DNA of 64,000 nt from Mucilaginibacter sp. 14171R-50. Lineage in GTDB: Bacteria > Bacteroidota > Bacteroidia > Sphingobacteriales > Sphingobacteriaceae. The notes beneath the pieces were generated by a model that was given only the letters and a program-made list of their open reading frames with translations, ran no database searches and was not told where the DNA came from. The position numbers were made by a program, and so were the translations under genes. This document shows, in pieces, positions 51,055 to 59,934 of the stretch. The DNA is taken from assembly GCF_010093045.1 (NCBI RefSeq), contig NZ_CP048115.1:4464001-4528000 (forward strand), in the 5' to 3' direction. Within the stretch, counting starts at the first letter, position 1, and each line of letters begins with the position of its first letter.

Positions 51055-51140
51055 TTCCTATCGCTTTTTACAAGCGCTTTTTGTTATCTTCAAACAATTA
51101 CCCGCTACGCTCCTTTTGGGTTATATGAAAACACAGCTAC

Positions 51141-52262
51141 ATGTCGATAAAAATTAAAGATCAGCCCTTTTACATCCAAAGCACCGCTGTGCTGTTTGGA
51201 CTTGTTTTATTGGTGTATATAATGATACAGTTGGCTGATATACTGGTGCCGCTTGCCTTCGCGGCCTTTTTAGCCATATTACTGAACCCGCTTGTAAACC
51301 GTTTACAGCGTTACAAAGTGCCCAAAGTGCTATCTATTGCAATAGCTATGCTCATCATGATAATTGTTGTAGCTACCGTGTTTTATTTCCTGAGCACACA
51401 GATAGCACAATTCGGCGATTCGCTGCCCATGCTGCAAAAAAAGTTTGAGGCCATAACCGCCGACCTGAAAAACTGGATACAGAGCACTTTCGGCGTAAAA
51501 ATATCCAAGCAGGAACAAATGCTTAAAGATGGGCTAAAAAACAGTCAGGCCCTGCTTGGCCGTACTGTTAATGGTGTTTTAGCAACGCTGGCCATTATCT
51601 TCTTGCTTCCTGTATATATTTTTCTGATGCTGTTTTATAAAACACTTATTCTTAATTTTTTATACGAAGTTTTTTCAGAAGAAAACTCTAAAAAGGTTAG
51701 CGACGTACTAAGCGAGACCAAAAGCGCCATACAAAGCTATATAGTTGGTTTGTTGATAGAGATGATAATTGTAGCCGCTATGAACTCGGCGGCACTGGTA
51801 TTACTTGGTGTAAAGTATGGCATATTAATAGGTTGCATAGGCGCTATTCTAAACCTGATACCTTATCTGGGCGGTATAATAGCTATAGCGCTGCCTGTTT
51901 TAATGGCCACTGTAACCAAAGATGGCTACTCTACCCAGTTGGGCGTAATTATCGCCTACATCGTAATTCAGTTTATTGATAATAATATACTGGTACCTCG
52001 TATTGTGTCATCCAAGGTGCAAATAAACGCGCTGATGTCTATAATTGTGGTGCTACTGGGCAATGCGCTGTGGGGGGTGTCGGGTATGTTCCTGTCTATC
52101 CCCTTTGTGGCAGTGTTAAAAATAATGTTCGACCGTATTGACGACCTTAAGCCATGGGGTAAGCTGCTTGGCGATAACGTACCCACACGCCATATGGGCG
52201 AAATGTGGCGAAACCGCAATAAGCGCAACGCGGTGCTGCCTAAAAAGCAAGATAGTCTATAG
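51141..52262 (+). CDS. AI-2E family transporter-like membrane protein
   Basis: A 373-residue protein with about eight membrane helices and the AI-2E/PerM/YdiK pattern: PLAFAAFLAILLNPLVNRLQ, a central soluble segment, then PYLGGIIAIALPVLMA, FIDNNILVPRIVSSKVQINA, and VWGVSGMFLSIP-like ALWGVSGMFLSIPFVAVLK. Members export autoinducer-2 or act as Na+/H+ antiporters; the actual substrate is unknown. The stop codon lies within a CTATGGACTA-type repeat and a terminator follows. Confidence 0.9.
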   Translation: MSIKIKDQPFYIQSTAVLFGLVLLVYIMIQLADILVPLAFAAFLAILLNPLVNRLQRYKVPKVLSIAIAMLIMIIVVATVFYFLSTQIAQFGDSLPMLQKKFEAITADLKNWIQSTFGVKISKQEQMLKDGLKNSQALLGRTVNGVLATLAIIFLLPVYIFLMLFYKTLILNFLYEVFSEENSKKVSDVLSETKSAIQSYIVGLLIEMIIVAAMNSAALVLLGVKYGILIGCIGAILNLIPYLGGIIAIALPVLMATVTKDGYSTQLGVIIAYIVIQFIDNNILVPRIVSSKVQINALMSIIVVLLGNALWGVSGMFLSIPFVAVLKIMFDRIDDLKPWGKLLGDNVPTRHMGEMWRNRNKRNAVLPKKQDSL

Positions 52263-52361
52263 TCCATAGTAAAAAAAGAAGGTCTGCAAGCCATACGCTG
52301 CAGACCTTCTTTCTCATTGATCCTGTTCATCTATGGACTATGGACCATCGACTATGGACTA
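52253..52361. repeat. CTATGGACTA-type repeats around a terminator
   Basis: TAGTCTATAGTCCATAG (52253-52269) and the tandem CTATGGACTATGGACC... units at 52331-52361 are inverted relative to each other. The left unit contains the stop codon of the AI-2E-family gene; between them lies the terminator hairpin. Confidence 0.75.
52271..52313. terminator. Bidirectional terminator between convergent genes
   Basis: GAAGGTCTGCA pairs perfectly with TGCAGACCTTC, flanked by A-run and U-run (AAAAAAAG and CTTTCT). It serves the AI-2E-family gene and, from the other strand, the M16 gene. Confidence 0.85.
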
Positions 52362-52363
52362 AA

Positions 52364-53698
52364 TTAATGCGTTACCGGGTTATCGCCCTTGTTTAGTGTG
52401 CCGTTTGTAAACAGCAACGGGTTAACCTTTTTGGTATCGCCCTGGTAAACCCAAATAATATTGCCGATATATTTACGGAAGGCATCGCTTACCTGTTGAG
52501 GTGTAAGTTTTTTAACATCCTCAGCAAGTGTTAAAGAGCGTTTCCAGTTGTTATGCAGCACCTCGTTAGAAGCAATTGATGATGCCTGCGCGCTATTGGT
52601 TTCGTTCTTATAATAAAAGCCGGTTAAGTAGGTAACCTTCATATCGGCAACCTCGGCGGCGTTAAAACCCTGGCTTTTTATCCTGTCAACCAGTTTATCA
52701 AACACCTTGATGTATTTATCAGGCTCGGTAGTTGATACCGAAAACTTAGCGACTGATGTAGCGCCTACACTGAACCATGATTGCGGCGCATACGATAGCC
52801 CGTTATTAGTGCGGACGTCTAAAAAGTGCTTATCGGCGAATATTCGCATGGCCACGTTAAAGGCGTCAAAATCCGGCGTACCGGGTGCAGGCCCGCTGGT
52901 AATACCCTCAACGTAGTTTGTAGCCAGTTCGCGATTTTCGGCCGAGAAGGTATTTTTATAAGCCCTGAAAAACGATTTCTTTAATTCAAACGGGGCGCCT
53001 TGTTTAATACCGGTAAGCATGCCCTTTACCTTCGCTTCAATATCAGCACGGTCAAGGTCGGCTACTACAACTATCAGCATTCTCGACTTTGTTAAGATCG
53101 AATGATAATAAGCTTTAGTTTCTTCGGCGGTAAGCTTTTGTATGGTTTCGGGTGTTCCGCTCGGGTCTTTAGCATAATCACGGCCCGCAAACGCCACTTT
53201 ATCGGCATATTTATCAATGGCGTAGTCCGGGTCTGAGTCCTGCGCTTTCAAATTGGTTATAGCGTCCTGTTTAATGCGCTCAAACTCTTTGGCGTCAAAT
53301 TTAGGAATGGTAATGGCCTCAACGTATAAAGGCCAGGCAGTTTCAAGGTCGCTTTTTATACAGTTTAATTTTAATACCGAAAAGTTTTTGTTGCTGCCGC
53401 CATATACGGCTGCACTAATTTTATCAAGTTGGTTTTTAAATTCGTTTTTGCTGTGCTTTAAGGTACCGCATTCGGTAAGTGCGTTAAAAGCCATCGATTC
53501 GATACCTATTTTTGTGGCAGGGTAATTTTGCACCCCACCTTTTATAACGGTTTGTATCTCTACAATGTCGTTACCGCTTGGCTGAACAATAACCTTTACG
53601 CCGTCAACCATCATTTCGTATGCCTTTTGCTGGGCAAAGGCAGGTTTCACACCTGTTGTGGCAGCGGCAATTAACAATAGATATATATATTTCTTCAT
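52364..53698 (-). CDS. M16-family peptidase-like protein, non-catalytic partner
   Basis: A 444-residue exported protein (signal MKKYIYLLLIAAATTGVKPA, then FAQ). The M16 fold is recognisable (AMRIFADKHFLDVRTNNGLS, TYLTGFYYKN, VTYL), but there is no HxxEH motif near the N-terminus (the region reads MAFNALTECGTLKHSKNEFK), so it is probably the inactive subunit. In other bacteria such pairs form a clam-shell protease with an active subunit. The active partner lies 16 bases upstream. Confidence 0.85.
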   Translation of the reverse strand: MKKYIYLLLIAAATTGVKPAFAQQKAYEMMVDGVKVIVQPSGNDIVEIQTVIKGGVQNYPATKIGIESMAFNALTECGTLKHSKNEFKNQLDKISAAVYGGSNKNFSVLKLNCIKSDLETAWPLYVEAITIPKFDAKEFERIKQDAITNLKAQDSDPDYAIDKYADKVAFAGRDYAKDPSGTPETIQKLTAEETKAYYHSILTKSRMLIVVVADLDRADIEAKVKGMLTGIKQGAPFELKKSFFRAYKNTFSAENRELATNYVEGITSGPAPGTPDFDAFNVAMRIFADKHFLDVRTNNGLSYAPQSWFSVGATSVAKFSVSTTEPDKYIKVFDKLVDRIKSQGFNAAEVADMKVTYLTGFYYKNETNSAQASSIASNEVLHNNWKRSLTLAEDVKKLTPQQVSDAFRKYIGNIIWVYQGDTKKVNPLLFTNGTLNKGDNPVTH

Positions 53699-53714
53699 CT
53701 TAATTTCAATTTAG

Positions 53715-55094
53715 TTATTTAGCTACAAAAAACGAAGCCACATTTGCCTGTTTGCTTGCCTCGGGCGTTAATATTATTCCGGATACCATTGGCTTACCCA
53801 CTATATAAGTGTTCAGATATTTAGCTATATCTGCACGGCTAACTTTCTGGTAGTTGTCAGTCAGATCGGTATAGTAATTAAACGATGTACTGCACCATTG
53901 AAAACTTAACTGCGACGGCAGCGACGACGGTTTTTCGAGCTCGCGGCTGTGATTACGCAATAATATAGCTTTTGCATCAGCAAGCTGTTCATCGGTATAG
54001 TAATCGGCTTTGCCCCATTGGCTCATCTGGTTTTGTATCTCATCATAACACTCTTTGATCTTTGCCGGGTTAGGCACCACAAATAACGATATCATACCGG
54101 TGTAATGGCTGGTACCATAGCTTATACCTGCCGATGACGCAAGCCCTTTATCAACAAGCGCCTGTTGTAATTTTGATGAGTTTAAATCCGTTATGGTCGA
54201 GAAAACATCAGCAGCAACGGTGGAAGCCGAATCTGTCATGTAAGCCGGCCCCTGCCATGCGTACATCATAAACGGAGTGCGCGCTATCGACATTTCTTTT
54301 ACAAACGCTACGCTCTTTTCAACCGGTTTAAAGGCGGGTATGGGATATTTTTCGTGTGGGTTGAAGCCGCTGCTGGCCCAATCCCCAAAAATCGCCTCCA
54401 CCTTTTTAAAGCCATCTTCATGCTTCACATCGCCGCATACAATAAGCAGGCTATTGTTGGGGAAGTAGTATTTGTTTTTGATGATCATCATCTTTTCGGG
54501 CGTAGCGGTATTGATCACCTCGTGTATCCCTATCGGCATTTTACGGGTTATCAGGTCGCCCCAAAGGTTTTTGCTGATATCATAGTACAACTGAAAGCCC
54601 GGGCTGCTCTCGTTCCGCTGAAACTCTCCGTCAACAACGGGGCGCTCCTTTTTCATGTCTTCTTCGCGGTAAATCGGGAAACGTACCGATGCGTTCATCA
54701 GTTTAAGCCCCGCTTCCAAACTATCTTTGCCTATGGTAAAATAATAGTTTACGCGCTCGTTGCCTGTTGTACCATTCCAGATAGCGCCAAGCTCCTGCGT
54801 GCGTTTCAAAAATTTCTCCTGATCGGGATAATCTTTATTGGCCTTAAAAAACATGTGCTCAAAAAGGTGAGATAAGCCGCTAAATTCCGGGCCTTCGGTA
54901 TAGGCGCCATTCTTTACAGCTATTTCAATAGTGGTAAGTGGTACCTTGCTGTTTTCGATAACAACAACATCCAGGCCGTTGGGTAACTTTTTATAAAAGT
55001 AGCCTTCGGGTAACCTTGGCTGGGCAACTGCGCACAATGTGGCCGCTATACCAACCGCAGTAAGGGTCAAAAGTTTAGTAATTTTCAGGGTCAT
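53715..55094 (-). CDS. M16-family zinc metallopeptidase, catalytic subunit
   Basis: A 459-residue exported protein (signal ending AVAQ). The zinc motif HLFEH (H76, E79, H80) is followed about 75 residues later by an acidic GEFQRNES. This is the inverted HxxEH zinc site of pitrilysin/mitochondrial-processing-like peptidases. It works with the non-catalytic partner downstream (16-base gap). Probably a periplasmic or outer-membrane-associated peptidase; the substrate is unknown. Confidence 0.92.
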   Translation of the reverse strand: MTLKITKLLTLTAVGIAATLCAVAQPRLPEGYFYKKLPNGLDVVVIENSKVPLTTIEIAVKNGAYTEGPEFSGLSHLFEHMFFKANKDYPDQEKFLKRTQELGAIWNGTTGNERVNYYFTIGKDSLEAGLKLMNASVRFPIYREEDMKKERPVVDGEFQRNESSPGFQLYYDISKNLWGDLITRKMPIGIHEVINTATPEKMMIIKNKYYFPNNSLLIVCGDVKHEDGFKKVEAIFGDWASSGFNPHEKYPIPAFKPVEKSVAFVKEMSIARTPFMMYAWQGPAYMTDSASTVAADVFSTITDLNSSKLQQALVDKGLASSAGISYGTSHYTGMISLFVVPNPAKIKECYDEIQNQMSQWGKADYYTDEQLADAKAILLRNHSRELEKPSSLPSQLSFQWCSTSFNYYTDLTDNYQKVSRADIAKYLNTYIVGKPMVSGIILTPEASKQANVASFFVAK

Positions 55095-55170
55095 ATTTAA
55101 TTGAATTATAACATTAGATTACAATCCCCTAAATATATTACATTAAATTAAAATTTTGGTTATGTCAAAA

Positions 55171-55761
55171 TCACTTGAATTTTATCAACACCTTTTTGCC
55201 CGATACACTTTCAAGAAATGGTTTAAATATCAGGCCTGCATTTTCCCTTGCCTTGCCCAACAGGTTCATTTCAGTAGCGGCGTTCAGCATTTTCCTTTCG
55301 GCAAGCCGGTAAACATCTTCTACCATCTCCTTACTTTTGTCGGCAAACCAAACGCCCGATACATCGTAAACGCGTGATTTTTGATGATCGAGCTTTACAT
55401 AGCATACCTCCGGCTGCGGAAGTGTTATACTTATTGTGTCCTTCCCCTGACTTATGTCGGCTTTTTTAACTTTAGTAAGATCTATGCACGCTGTAACCTC
55501 TCCAACCGCTACAAACAGCACCCGCGAATCGGGCAGTATAGTATGCAGTTCCTTTTTTTCTACCACATCTTTCATGGCGTATTTAACCAGCTCCAGCTTG
55601 CCCATAGCTATAATTTTACTTACCATGGCGTCTTGTGTAACCTGTGTGCGCGTAGTGGCAAATTCGTGTTTGATGTAAAAGAAAAGGAATATCAAACACC
55701 CGGTAATAACCAGGGCAAACACCAGGGTAATGGATATGCGGGGACGGGATGTATTGAACAT
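55171..55761 (-). CDS. DUF4230 membrane protein
   Basis: A 196-residue protein from the ATG at 55761 (MFNTSRPR, then helix ISITLVFALVITGCLIFLFF); an in-frame ATG at 55791 is possible but touches the terminator hairpin at 55792. One N-terminal membrane helix is followed by an extracytoplasmic domain with GKLELVKYAMKDVVEKKE, VGEVTACIDLTKV and DISQGKDTISITLPQPEV, all typical of DUF4230. No function is established. It is about 75 bases upstream of the M16 pair on the same strand. Confidence 0.8.
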   Translation of the reverse strand: MFNTSRPRISITLVFALVITGCLIFLFFYIKHEFATTRTQVTQDAMVSKIIAMGKLELVKYAMKDVVEKKELHTILPDSRVLFVAVGEVTACIDLTKVKKADISQGKDTISITLPQPEVCYVKLDHQKSRVYDVSGVWFADKSKEMVEDVYRLAERKMLNAATEMNLLGKARENAGLIFKPFLESVSGKKVLIKFK

Positions 55762-55791
55762 GAGGCGTTGTTTACCAATACCTACAAACAA

Positions 55792-55819
55792 AAATAGCGA
55801 TGGTTTGCACCATCGCTAT
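55792..55819 (-). terminator. Intrinsic terminator after the OsmC gene
   Basis: ATAGCGATGGT pairs perfectly with ACCATCGCTAT with a TTTTTG run on the minus strand, about 20 bases past the OsmC stop. Confidence 0.8.
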
Positions 55820-55840
55820 CTGTAAGTTTATTTATTGCCG

Positions 55841-56260
55841 CTAAACGTAGGTAACGTTCAAAGTAATTGGTACGCTAAGCGCCTTTGATACTATACAGCC
55901 AGACTTTGCGCCTTCGGCAACTTCCTTGAATTTAGCCTCGTCAACGCCATCTATCACGGATGCCTTCAATTCAAGGTGAATGCCTTTAATTTCAAGCGCC
56001 TGCATATCCAGGTCAAGTATAGCGTCCGTGGTCAGGTCGCCGGGGGTAATGCCCTGCTGCGATAAGGCCGCCCCTACCGCCATGGTAAAGCAGCCCGCAT
56101 GCGCGGCAGCTATCAGTTCTTCGGGGTTGGTGCCCACGCCATCAGCGAAGCGGGTTTTAAAAGAATATTGAGTTTTGTTAAGCGTAGTACTTTGTGTGCT
56201 GATCTCGCCCTTACCTTCCTGTAAGGTGCCGTTCCAATGTGCGTTTGCCGTGCGTTTCAT
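55841..56260 (-). CDS. OsmC/Ohr family peroxiredoxin
   Basis: A 139-residue protein with the two catalytic cysteines of the family: C57 in AAAHAGCFTM and C122 in AKSGCIVSKAL. It reduces organic hydroperoxides with a dithiol donor. The length and the GTNPEELIAAAHAGCF motif indicate the OsmC branch. It is monocistronic, with its own terminator. Confidence 0.92.
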   Translation of the reverse strand: MKRTANAHWNGTLQEGKGEISTQSTTLNKTQYSFKTRFADGVGTNPEELIAAAHAGCFTMAVGAALSQQGITPGDLTTDAILDLDMQALEIKGIHLELKASVIDGVDEAKFKEVAEGAKSGCIVSKALSVPITLNVTYV

Positions 56261-56368
56261 AGTTGATGTTGTTTTAATGAGTTTTTGCTAAAATAGCGAT
56301 ATGTTAGGTTGTATAAAAATATTAGATGTTAAGTAATGATAAATGTGATGCGATCCATTCGGCGATTT

Positions 56369-56495
56369 ACTCACCCGGTCTCCGCTTCGCTCGACCACCC
56401 TCTCTCCGCTTCGCGCAAAGAGGGTAGACCTGTATTATTTCTCTACCTTCTTTGCGAAGCAGAGAGGGTCGCGCACGAAGTGCCGCGGGGTGAGT
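56369..56495. repeat. Dispersed intergenic repeat R2, copy B
   Basis: It begins ACTCACCC and ends GGGGTGAGT. Inside, CCCTCTCTCCGCTTCGC pairs with the later GCGAAGCAGAGAGGG, then the block AGAGAGGGTCGCGCACGAAG matches copy A (35886-35994) almost exactly. It lies between OsmC and the old yellow enzyme gene. Confidence 0.75.
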
Positions 56496-56518
56496 AACAC
56501 TAACATGCATACGCCAGT

Positions 56519-57586
56519 TTACCACTTAGCACGCTCGTATTGTACCGGCCATTTAACGTCGTGGCCAAGCTGGTGCGCCGCGCGCAACGGAAAATGTGGG
56601 TCGCGCAGCAGTTCACGGGCCATTATCACCATATCGGCCTGCCCCGTTTGTATGATCTCATCAGCTTGTTCAGGTGTCGTGATCAGCCCAACGGCTCCGG
56701 TAAGTATACCTGCCTGTTTCTTTATGGCTTCGGCAAACTCCACCTGGTAGCCGGGCTTAAGCGGTATCTGCGCGCCGGCAACGTTGCCCCCGGTTGAGCA
56801 GTCTATCAGGTCTACGCCTTTGTCAATTAATATTTTTGCCAGCGCTATAGAATCATCTATTGTCCAGGCGCCCGGTGTCCATTCAGTTGTTGATAGCCTT
56901 ACAAACAGCGGATAATCTGCCGGCCATACCTCGTTCACTGCATCAATTATCTCCAGTAAAAAGCGTACGCGGTTGTCAAACGACCCGCCATATTCATCTG
57001 TACGAATATTGCTTACAGGTGAGAGAAATTCGTGCAACAGGTATCCGTGTGCACCGTGCAACTCAATCACCTTAAAACCAGCCGCCAACGCCCGGACAGC
57101 CGCTCCCTTAAAATCTGCAATCACCTTTGCCATGGCTGGTTTGTCCATTTCGGTTGGGGCTGTTTCGCTCCGGCTAAAGGGTAGCGCGCTCGGTGCTAAA
57201 GTTTGCCACCCGTTCTCCGCGTCGGGTTGTATTTGTTTGCCTCCATTCCATGGCTCGGTATGGCTTGCCTTACGGCCCGCATGTGCAAGCTGTACACCCG
57301 CTACCGCGCCATGTTCTTCAATAAACGTTGTAATTTCTTTCAGTTTAGCAATATGTTCATCTTTCCAGATACCCAAATCGCCGGGACTAATGCGCCCCTC
57401 GGGCGATACGGCTGTGGCCTCGGTAATCACCAGGCCGGCGCCACCAACAGCCCTGCTGCCTAAATGCACCAGATGCCAGTTATTTGCAAAACCATCGGTG
57501 CTGGAGTATTGGCACATAGGCGATACCACTATCCTGTTCTTAAAACTGATGTTCTTTATTTTTATAGGCGAAAACAGATGTGTCAT
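56519..57586 (-). CDS. namA: NADH:flavin oxidoreductase / old yellow enzyme
   Basis: A 355-residue FMN enzyme of the YqjM/NamA type from the ATG at 57586 (MTHLFSPIKIKNISFKNRIV). Seen: SPMCQYS (28-34), the substrate-binding HGAHGYLLHEFLSP, and the FMN phosphate site near GAVGLITTPEQAD. It reduces activated C=C bonds with NAD(P)H and helps detoxify electrophiles. Nine extra residues from an upstream ATG (57613) look spurious. Confidence 0.92.
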   Translation of the reverse strand: MTHLFSPIKIKNISFKNRIVVSPMCQYSSTDGFANNWHLVHLGSRAVGGAGLVITEATAVSPEGRISPGDLGIWKDEHIAKLKEITTFIEEHGAVAGVQLAHAGRKASHTEPWNGGKQIQPDAENGWQTLAPSALPFSRSETAPTEMDKPAMAKVIADFKGAAVRALAAGFKVIELHGAHGYLLHEFLSPVSNIRTDEYGGSFDNRVRFLLEIIDAVNEVWPADYPLFVRLSTTEWTPGAWTIDDSIALAKILIDKGVDLIDCSTGGNVAGAQIPLKPGYQVEFAEAIKKQAGILTGAVGLITTPEQADEIIQTGQADMVIMARELLRDPHFPLRAAHQLGHDVKWPVQYERAKW

Positions 57587-57748
57587 ATTCTTTTGTTTTA
57601 AGCAAATAAACAAAAGTTAAAGGCATTGCCATTCATGGATTTGTCATTTAAGTTAGCACTACCAAATGATGAATGCCGAATAAATACAACCCTTTTACGT
57701 TGATGGCGTAAGCATTTAATAGTATGTTTACCTGATAAAAAAACTAAT

Positions 57749-58942
57749 TTGACTACTTACACCACATTAATTATACTAAGCGGACTGGTAATATTTAGTT
57801 ACCTGTTTGATCTGATAGCAGGCAAAACCAAGATACCCTCGGTGATACTGCTGCTATTTTTGGGGATAGGTATCCGCCTGGCGGTTGACTACTTTAATCT
57901 GCTTAAAATTAACTTCACAAGCATCTTACCTGCTTTAGGTACGCTGGGATTGATCCTGATAGTATTTGAGGGCGCGCTTGAACTTAAATACACTAAAAAT
58001 AAGAACGGAGTAATCAAAAGTTCTTTTTTCTCGGCGTTATCTACACTATTGTTAACTTCCTGCTTAATTACCGGCGCCTTTTACTACATAACCGGCGAAA
58101 GCGTGTATAAGTGTTTTGTTAACGCCATACCTTTTTGCGTGGTAAGCTCGTCTATCGCTATTCCATCTGCATCGGGCATCAATAAAGAAAAAAAAGAATT
58201 CATCATTTACGAGTCGTCCTTTTCGGATATCCTGGCGGTAATACTGTTCAATTTCATGATCAGTAATGAGTCCATCAACATATCGGCCTTTGCCCGGCTA
58301 AGCGCCGAACTGGGCGGTATATTGTTGGTTGCCATCGGCTCCTGCCTGTTGCTGCTGTACCTCATCGGCCGCCTAACGCACCATATCAAATCGTTCCTGA
58401 TAATCTCGATACTGATCCTTGTTTACAGCGTCGGGCAATCATACCATTTATCGTCGCTTATTATCGTTTTAGCCCTGGGTTTGTTTCTAAACAATGCCGG
58501 CCAGATAAATATCAGTTGGTTTCGCAAGTACTTTATATATCCAACATTAGGGCACGATATTAAACAACTGTTTCAACTATCGGCCGAGAGCGCTTTTATC
58601 ATGCGCACCTTCTTCTTTATTATTTTCGGCTACACTATGGATGTTTATCAGTTGCAAAACTGGATGACCATAGTAAACGGCGGCTTGGTTTTATTACTGA
58701 TATACCTGGTTAGGTATTTATATCTTAAGATTGTTTTACGTACAGGCCTGATGCCTGAGCTGGTCATCATTCCCCGCGGACTGATCAGCGTGCTGCTCTT
58801 TTATAATATTCCCACATCAGTTAAAATACCTGCCCTTGGCACAGGCTTATTGTTTGTGGTGATTTTAGGTACCAGCATTATCATGAGCTTGGGCCTTCTT
58901 GGCACGAAAAAATCGGCGGCGCAGGAGTTTAAAGATGTTTAA
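57749..58942 (+). CDS. CPA1-type sodium/proton antiporter-like protein
   Basis: A 397-residue protein with about 12 membrane helices. Start TTG at 57749; no upstream ATG is in frame. It has the CPA features KIPSVILLLFLGIGIRLA, an extended IVFEGALELKY (the conserved EGALEL), and SSIAIPSASG for the unwound helix. The usual acidic pair is not obvious, so ion preference is uncertain. It is convergent with the zinc-ribbon gene with a four-base overlap (58939-58942). Confidence 0.85.
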   Translation: MTTYTTLIILSGLVIFSYLFDLIAGKTKIPSVILLLFLGIGIRLAVDYFNLLKINFTSILPALGTLGLILIVFEGALELKYTKNKNGVIKSSFFSALSTLLLTSCLITGAFYYITGESVYKCFVNAIPFCVVSSSIAIPSASGINKEKKEFIIYESSFSDILAVILFNFMISNESINISAFARLSAELGGILLVAIGSCLLLLYLIGRLTHHIKSFLIISILILVYSVGQSYHLSSLIIVLALGLFLNNAGQINISWFRKYFIYPTLGHDIKQLFQLSAESAFIMRTFFFIIFGYTMDVYQLQNWMTIVNGGLVLLLIYLVRYLYLKIVLRTGLMPELVIIPRGLISVLLFYNIPTSVKIPALGTGLLFVVILGTSIIMSLGLLGTKKSAAQEFKDV

Positions 58943-59292
58943 TTGTGTGCATCGCCTGCAAATTTGTCGGTTTCCTTTTTGCTTATAACCAATAATACGT
59001 CGTCGGTATCAAGCGGCAGGTAGCCGTACTCGTAACAGTAATAGTACCTCGCTCCTGCCTGTGTTTGATAGCTGCTTGTAAAATAGTCAAAGTCAAAACC
59101 CTTTTGCAACATCTTTTCGCGGCTTACCCTGGTTTTACCTCCGGGGTTTAGCTCTTCCATAATCCGGCGGTTCCGGCGTAATACATTATTGATGTTACGC
59201 ACCAGGTTATAGCTATTACTATTAAGCTGATTATTGTAATTGTTACGGCACAGGTCGTTACAAAACTTTTTATCGGCACGCCCATGCAGCAA
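58939..59292 (-). CDS. Zinc-ribbon protein with no ordinary start codon
   Basis: From the TTG at 59292 the product is 117 residues, but the same frame continues upstream without ATG, GTG or TTG to a stop near 59410. That part supplies CLDCG just before the TTG, so that with FCNDLC (residues 10-15 of the short form) it completes a C2-C2 zinc ribbon: CLDCGTLLHGRADKKFCNDL. The rest, NNYNNQLNSNSYNLVRNINN and RKNRRI-like RRNRRIMEELNPGGKTRV, is typical of a small Bacteroidota family. The true start may be ATT/ATA at 59347-59352, or the start codon has mutated. It is divergent from ssb. Confidence 0.7.
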   Translation of the reverse strand: MLHGRADKKFCNDLCRNNYNNQLNSNSYNLVRNINNVLRRNRRIMEELNPGGKTRVSREKMLQKGFDFDYFTSSYQTQAGARYYYCYEYGYLPLDTDDVLLVISKKETDKFAGDAHN

Positions 59293-59350
59293 CGTGCCGC
59301 AATCAAGGCATTTCTTTCCGCGATCATACCTTAAAGATAAACAAAAAATT

Positions 59351-59378
59351 ATCCGTTTGCAAACGCTTGCAAACGGAT
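59351..59378. promoter_or_regulatory. Palindrome with LacI-type core in the ssb/zinc-ribbon gap
   Basis: ATCCGTTTGC and GCAAACGGAT are exact inverted repeats around AAACGCTT, and the centre TGCAAACGCTTGCA is close to a LacI/GalR-type operator (central CG). On the minus strand it is followed by a U-rich run, so a terminator or leader hairpin is the alternative. Confidence 0.4.
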
Positions 59379-59473
59379 ACTGTCGTTTATAAGCGCTTAA
59401 TAACCGACTCTACTTTGCTCACTACCACAATTTTGTGCTGTACATAATTTTCTAAATATAAAAACCCGATATA

Positions 59474-59812
59474 ATGGCAACAATAAAAAACAGTGTAAGG
59501 TTGATAGGCAACATAGGCATGGACCCTGATGTAAGGACCTTTGATAATAATCGCAAAATGGCGCGCCTGTCGTTAGCTACCAACGAGAGTTACAAAAACG
59601 ATAAGGGCGAAAAGGTTACCGACACCCAATGGCATAATGTGGTGATGTGGGGTGCGCAGGCAACCATGGCCGAAAGCTTTTTAAAAAAGGGCGACAGCGT
59701 ACTTGTGAAAGGCAAGCTGGCTTCCCGCAGTTACAGCGACAAGGATGGCGTAAAACGCTACGTAACCGAAGTGGTGGTAAATGAGTTTATAAAAATAAGC
59801 AACAAGGAATAA
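59474..59812 (+). CDS. ssb: Short single-stranded DNA-binding protein
   Basis: A 112-residue OB-fold SSB (NSVRLIGNIGMDPDVRTFDN, WHNVVMWGAQA, VLVKGKLASRSYSDKDGVKR). It lacks the long Gly/Pro-rich linker and the acidic DDDIPF tip that bind repair proteins in the main SSB, so it is a secondary, tailless SSB that cannot recruit the usual partners. It is divergent from the zinc-ribbon gene, with a palindrome between them. Confidence 0.88.
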   Translation: MATIKNSVRLIGNIGMDPDVRTFDNNRKMARLSLATNESYKNDKGEKVTDTQWHNVVMWGAQATMAESFLKKGDSVLVKGKLASRSYSDKDGVKRYVTEVVVNEFIKISNKE

Positions 59813-59934
59813 ACGTGGATTGAACAAGCCAGGTGCAGTGACCGTGTGGCTAACAATAGGATTCAAAAACAAAAGAGTGGCACTGATTATTGGCTTGGCA
59901 GGATCGCGCCTGCGGGGCCAATAATTAAGGTGCA

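Noticed and set aside
56973..57620. 215-codon open frame on the plus strand
   Set aside because: Antisense to the old yellow enzyme gene, with no recognisable domain.
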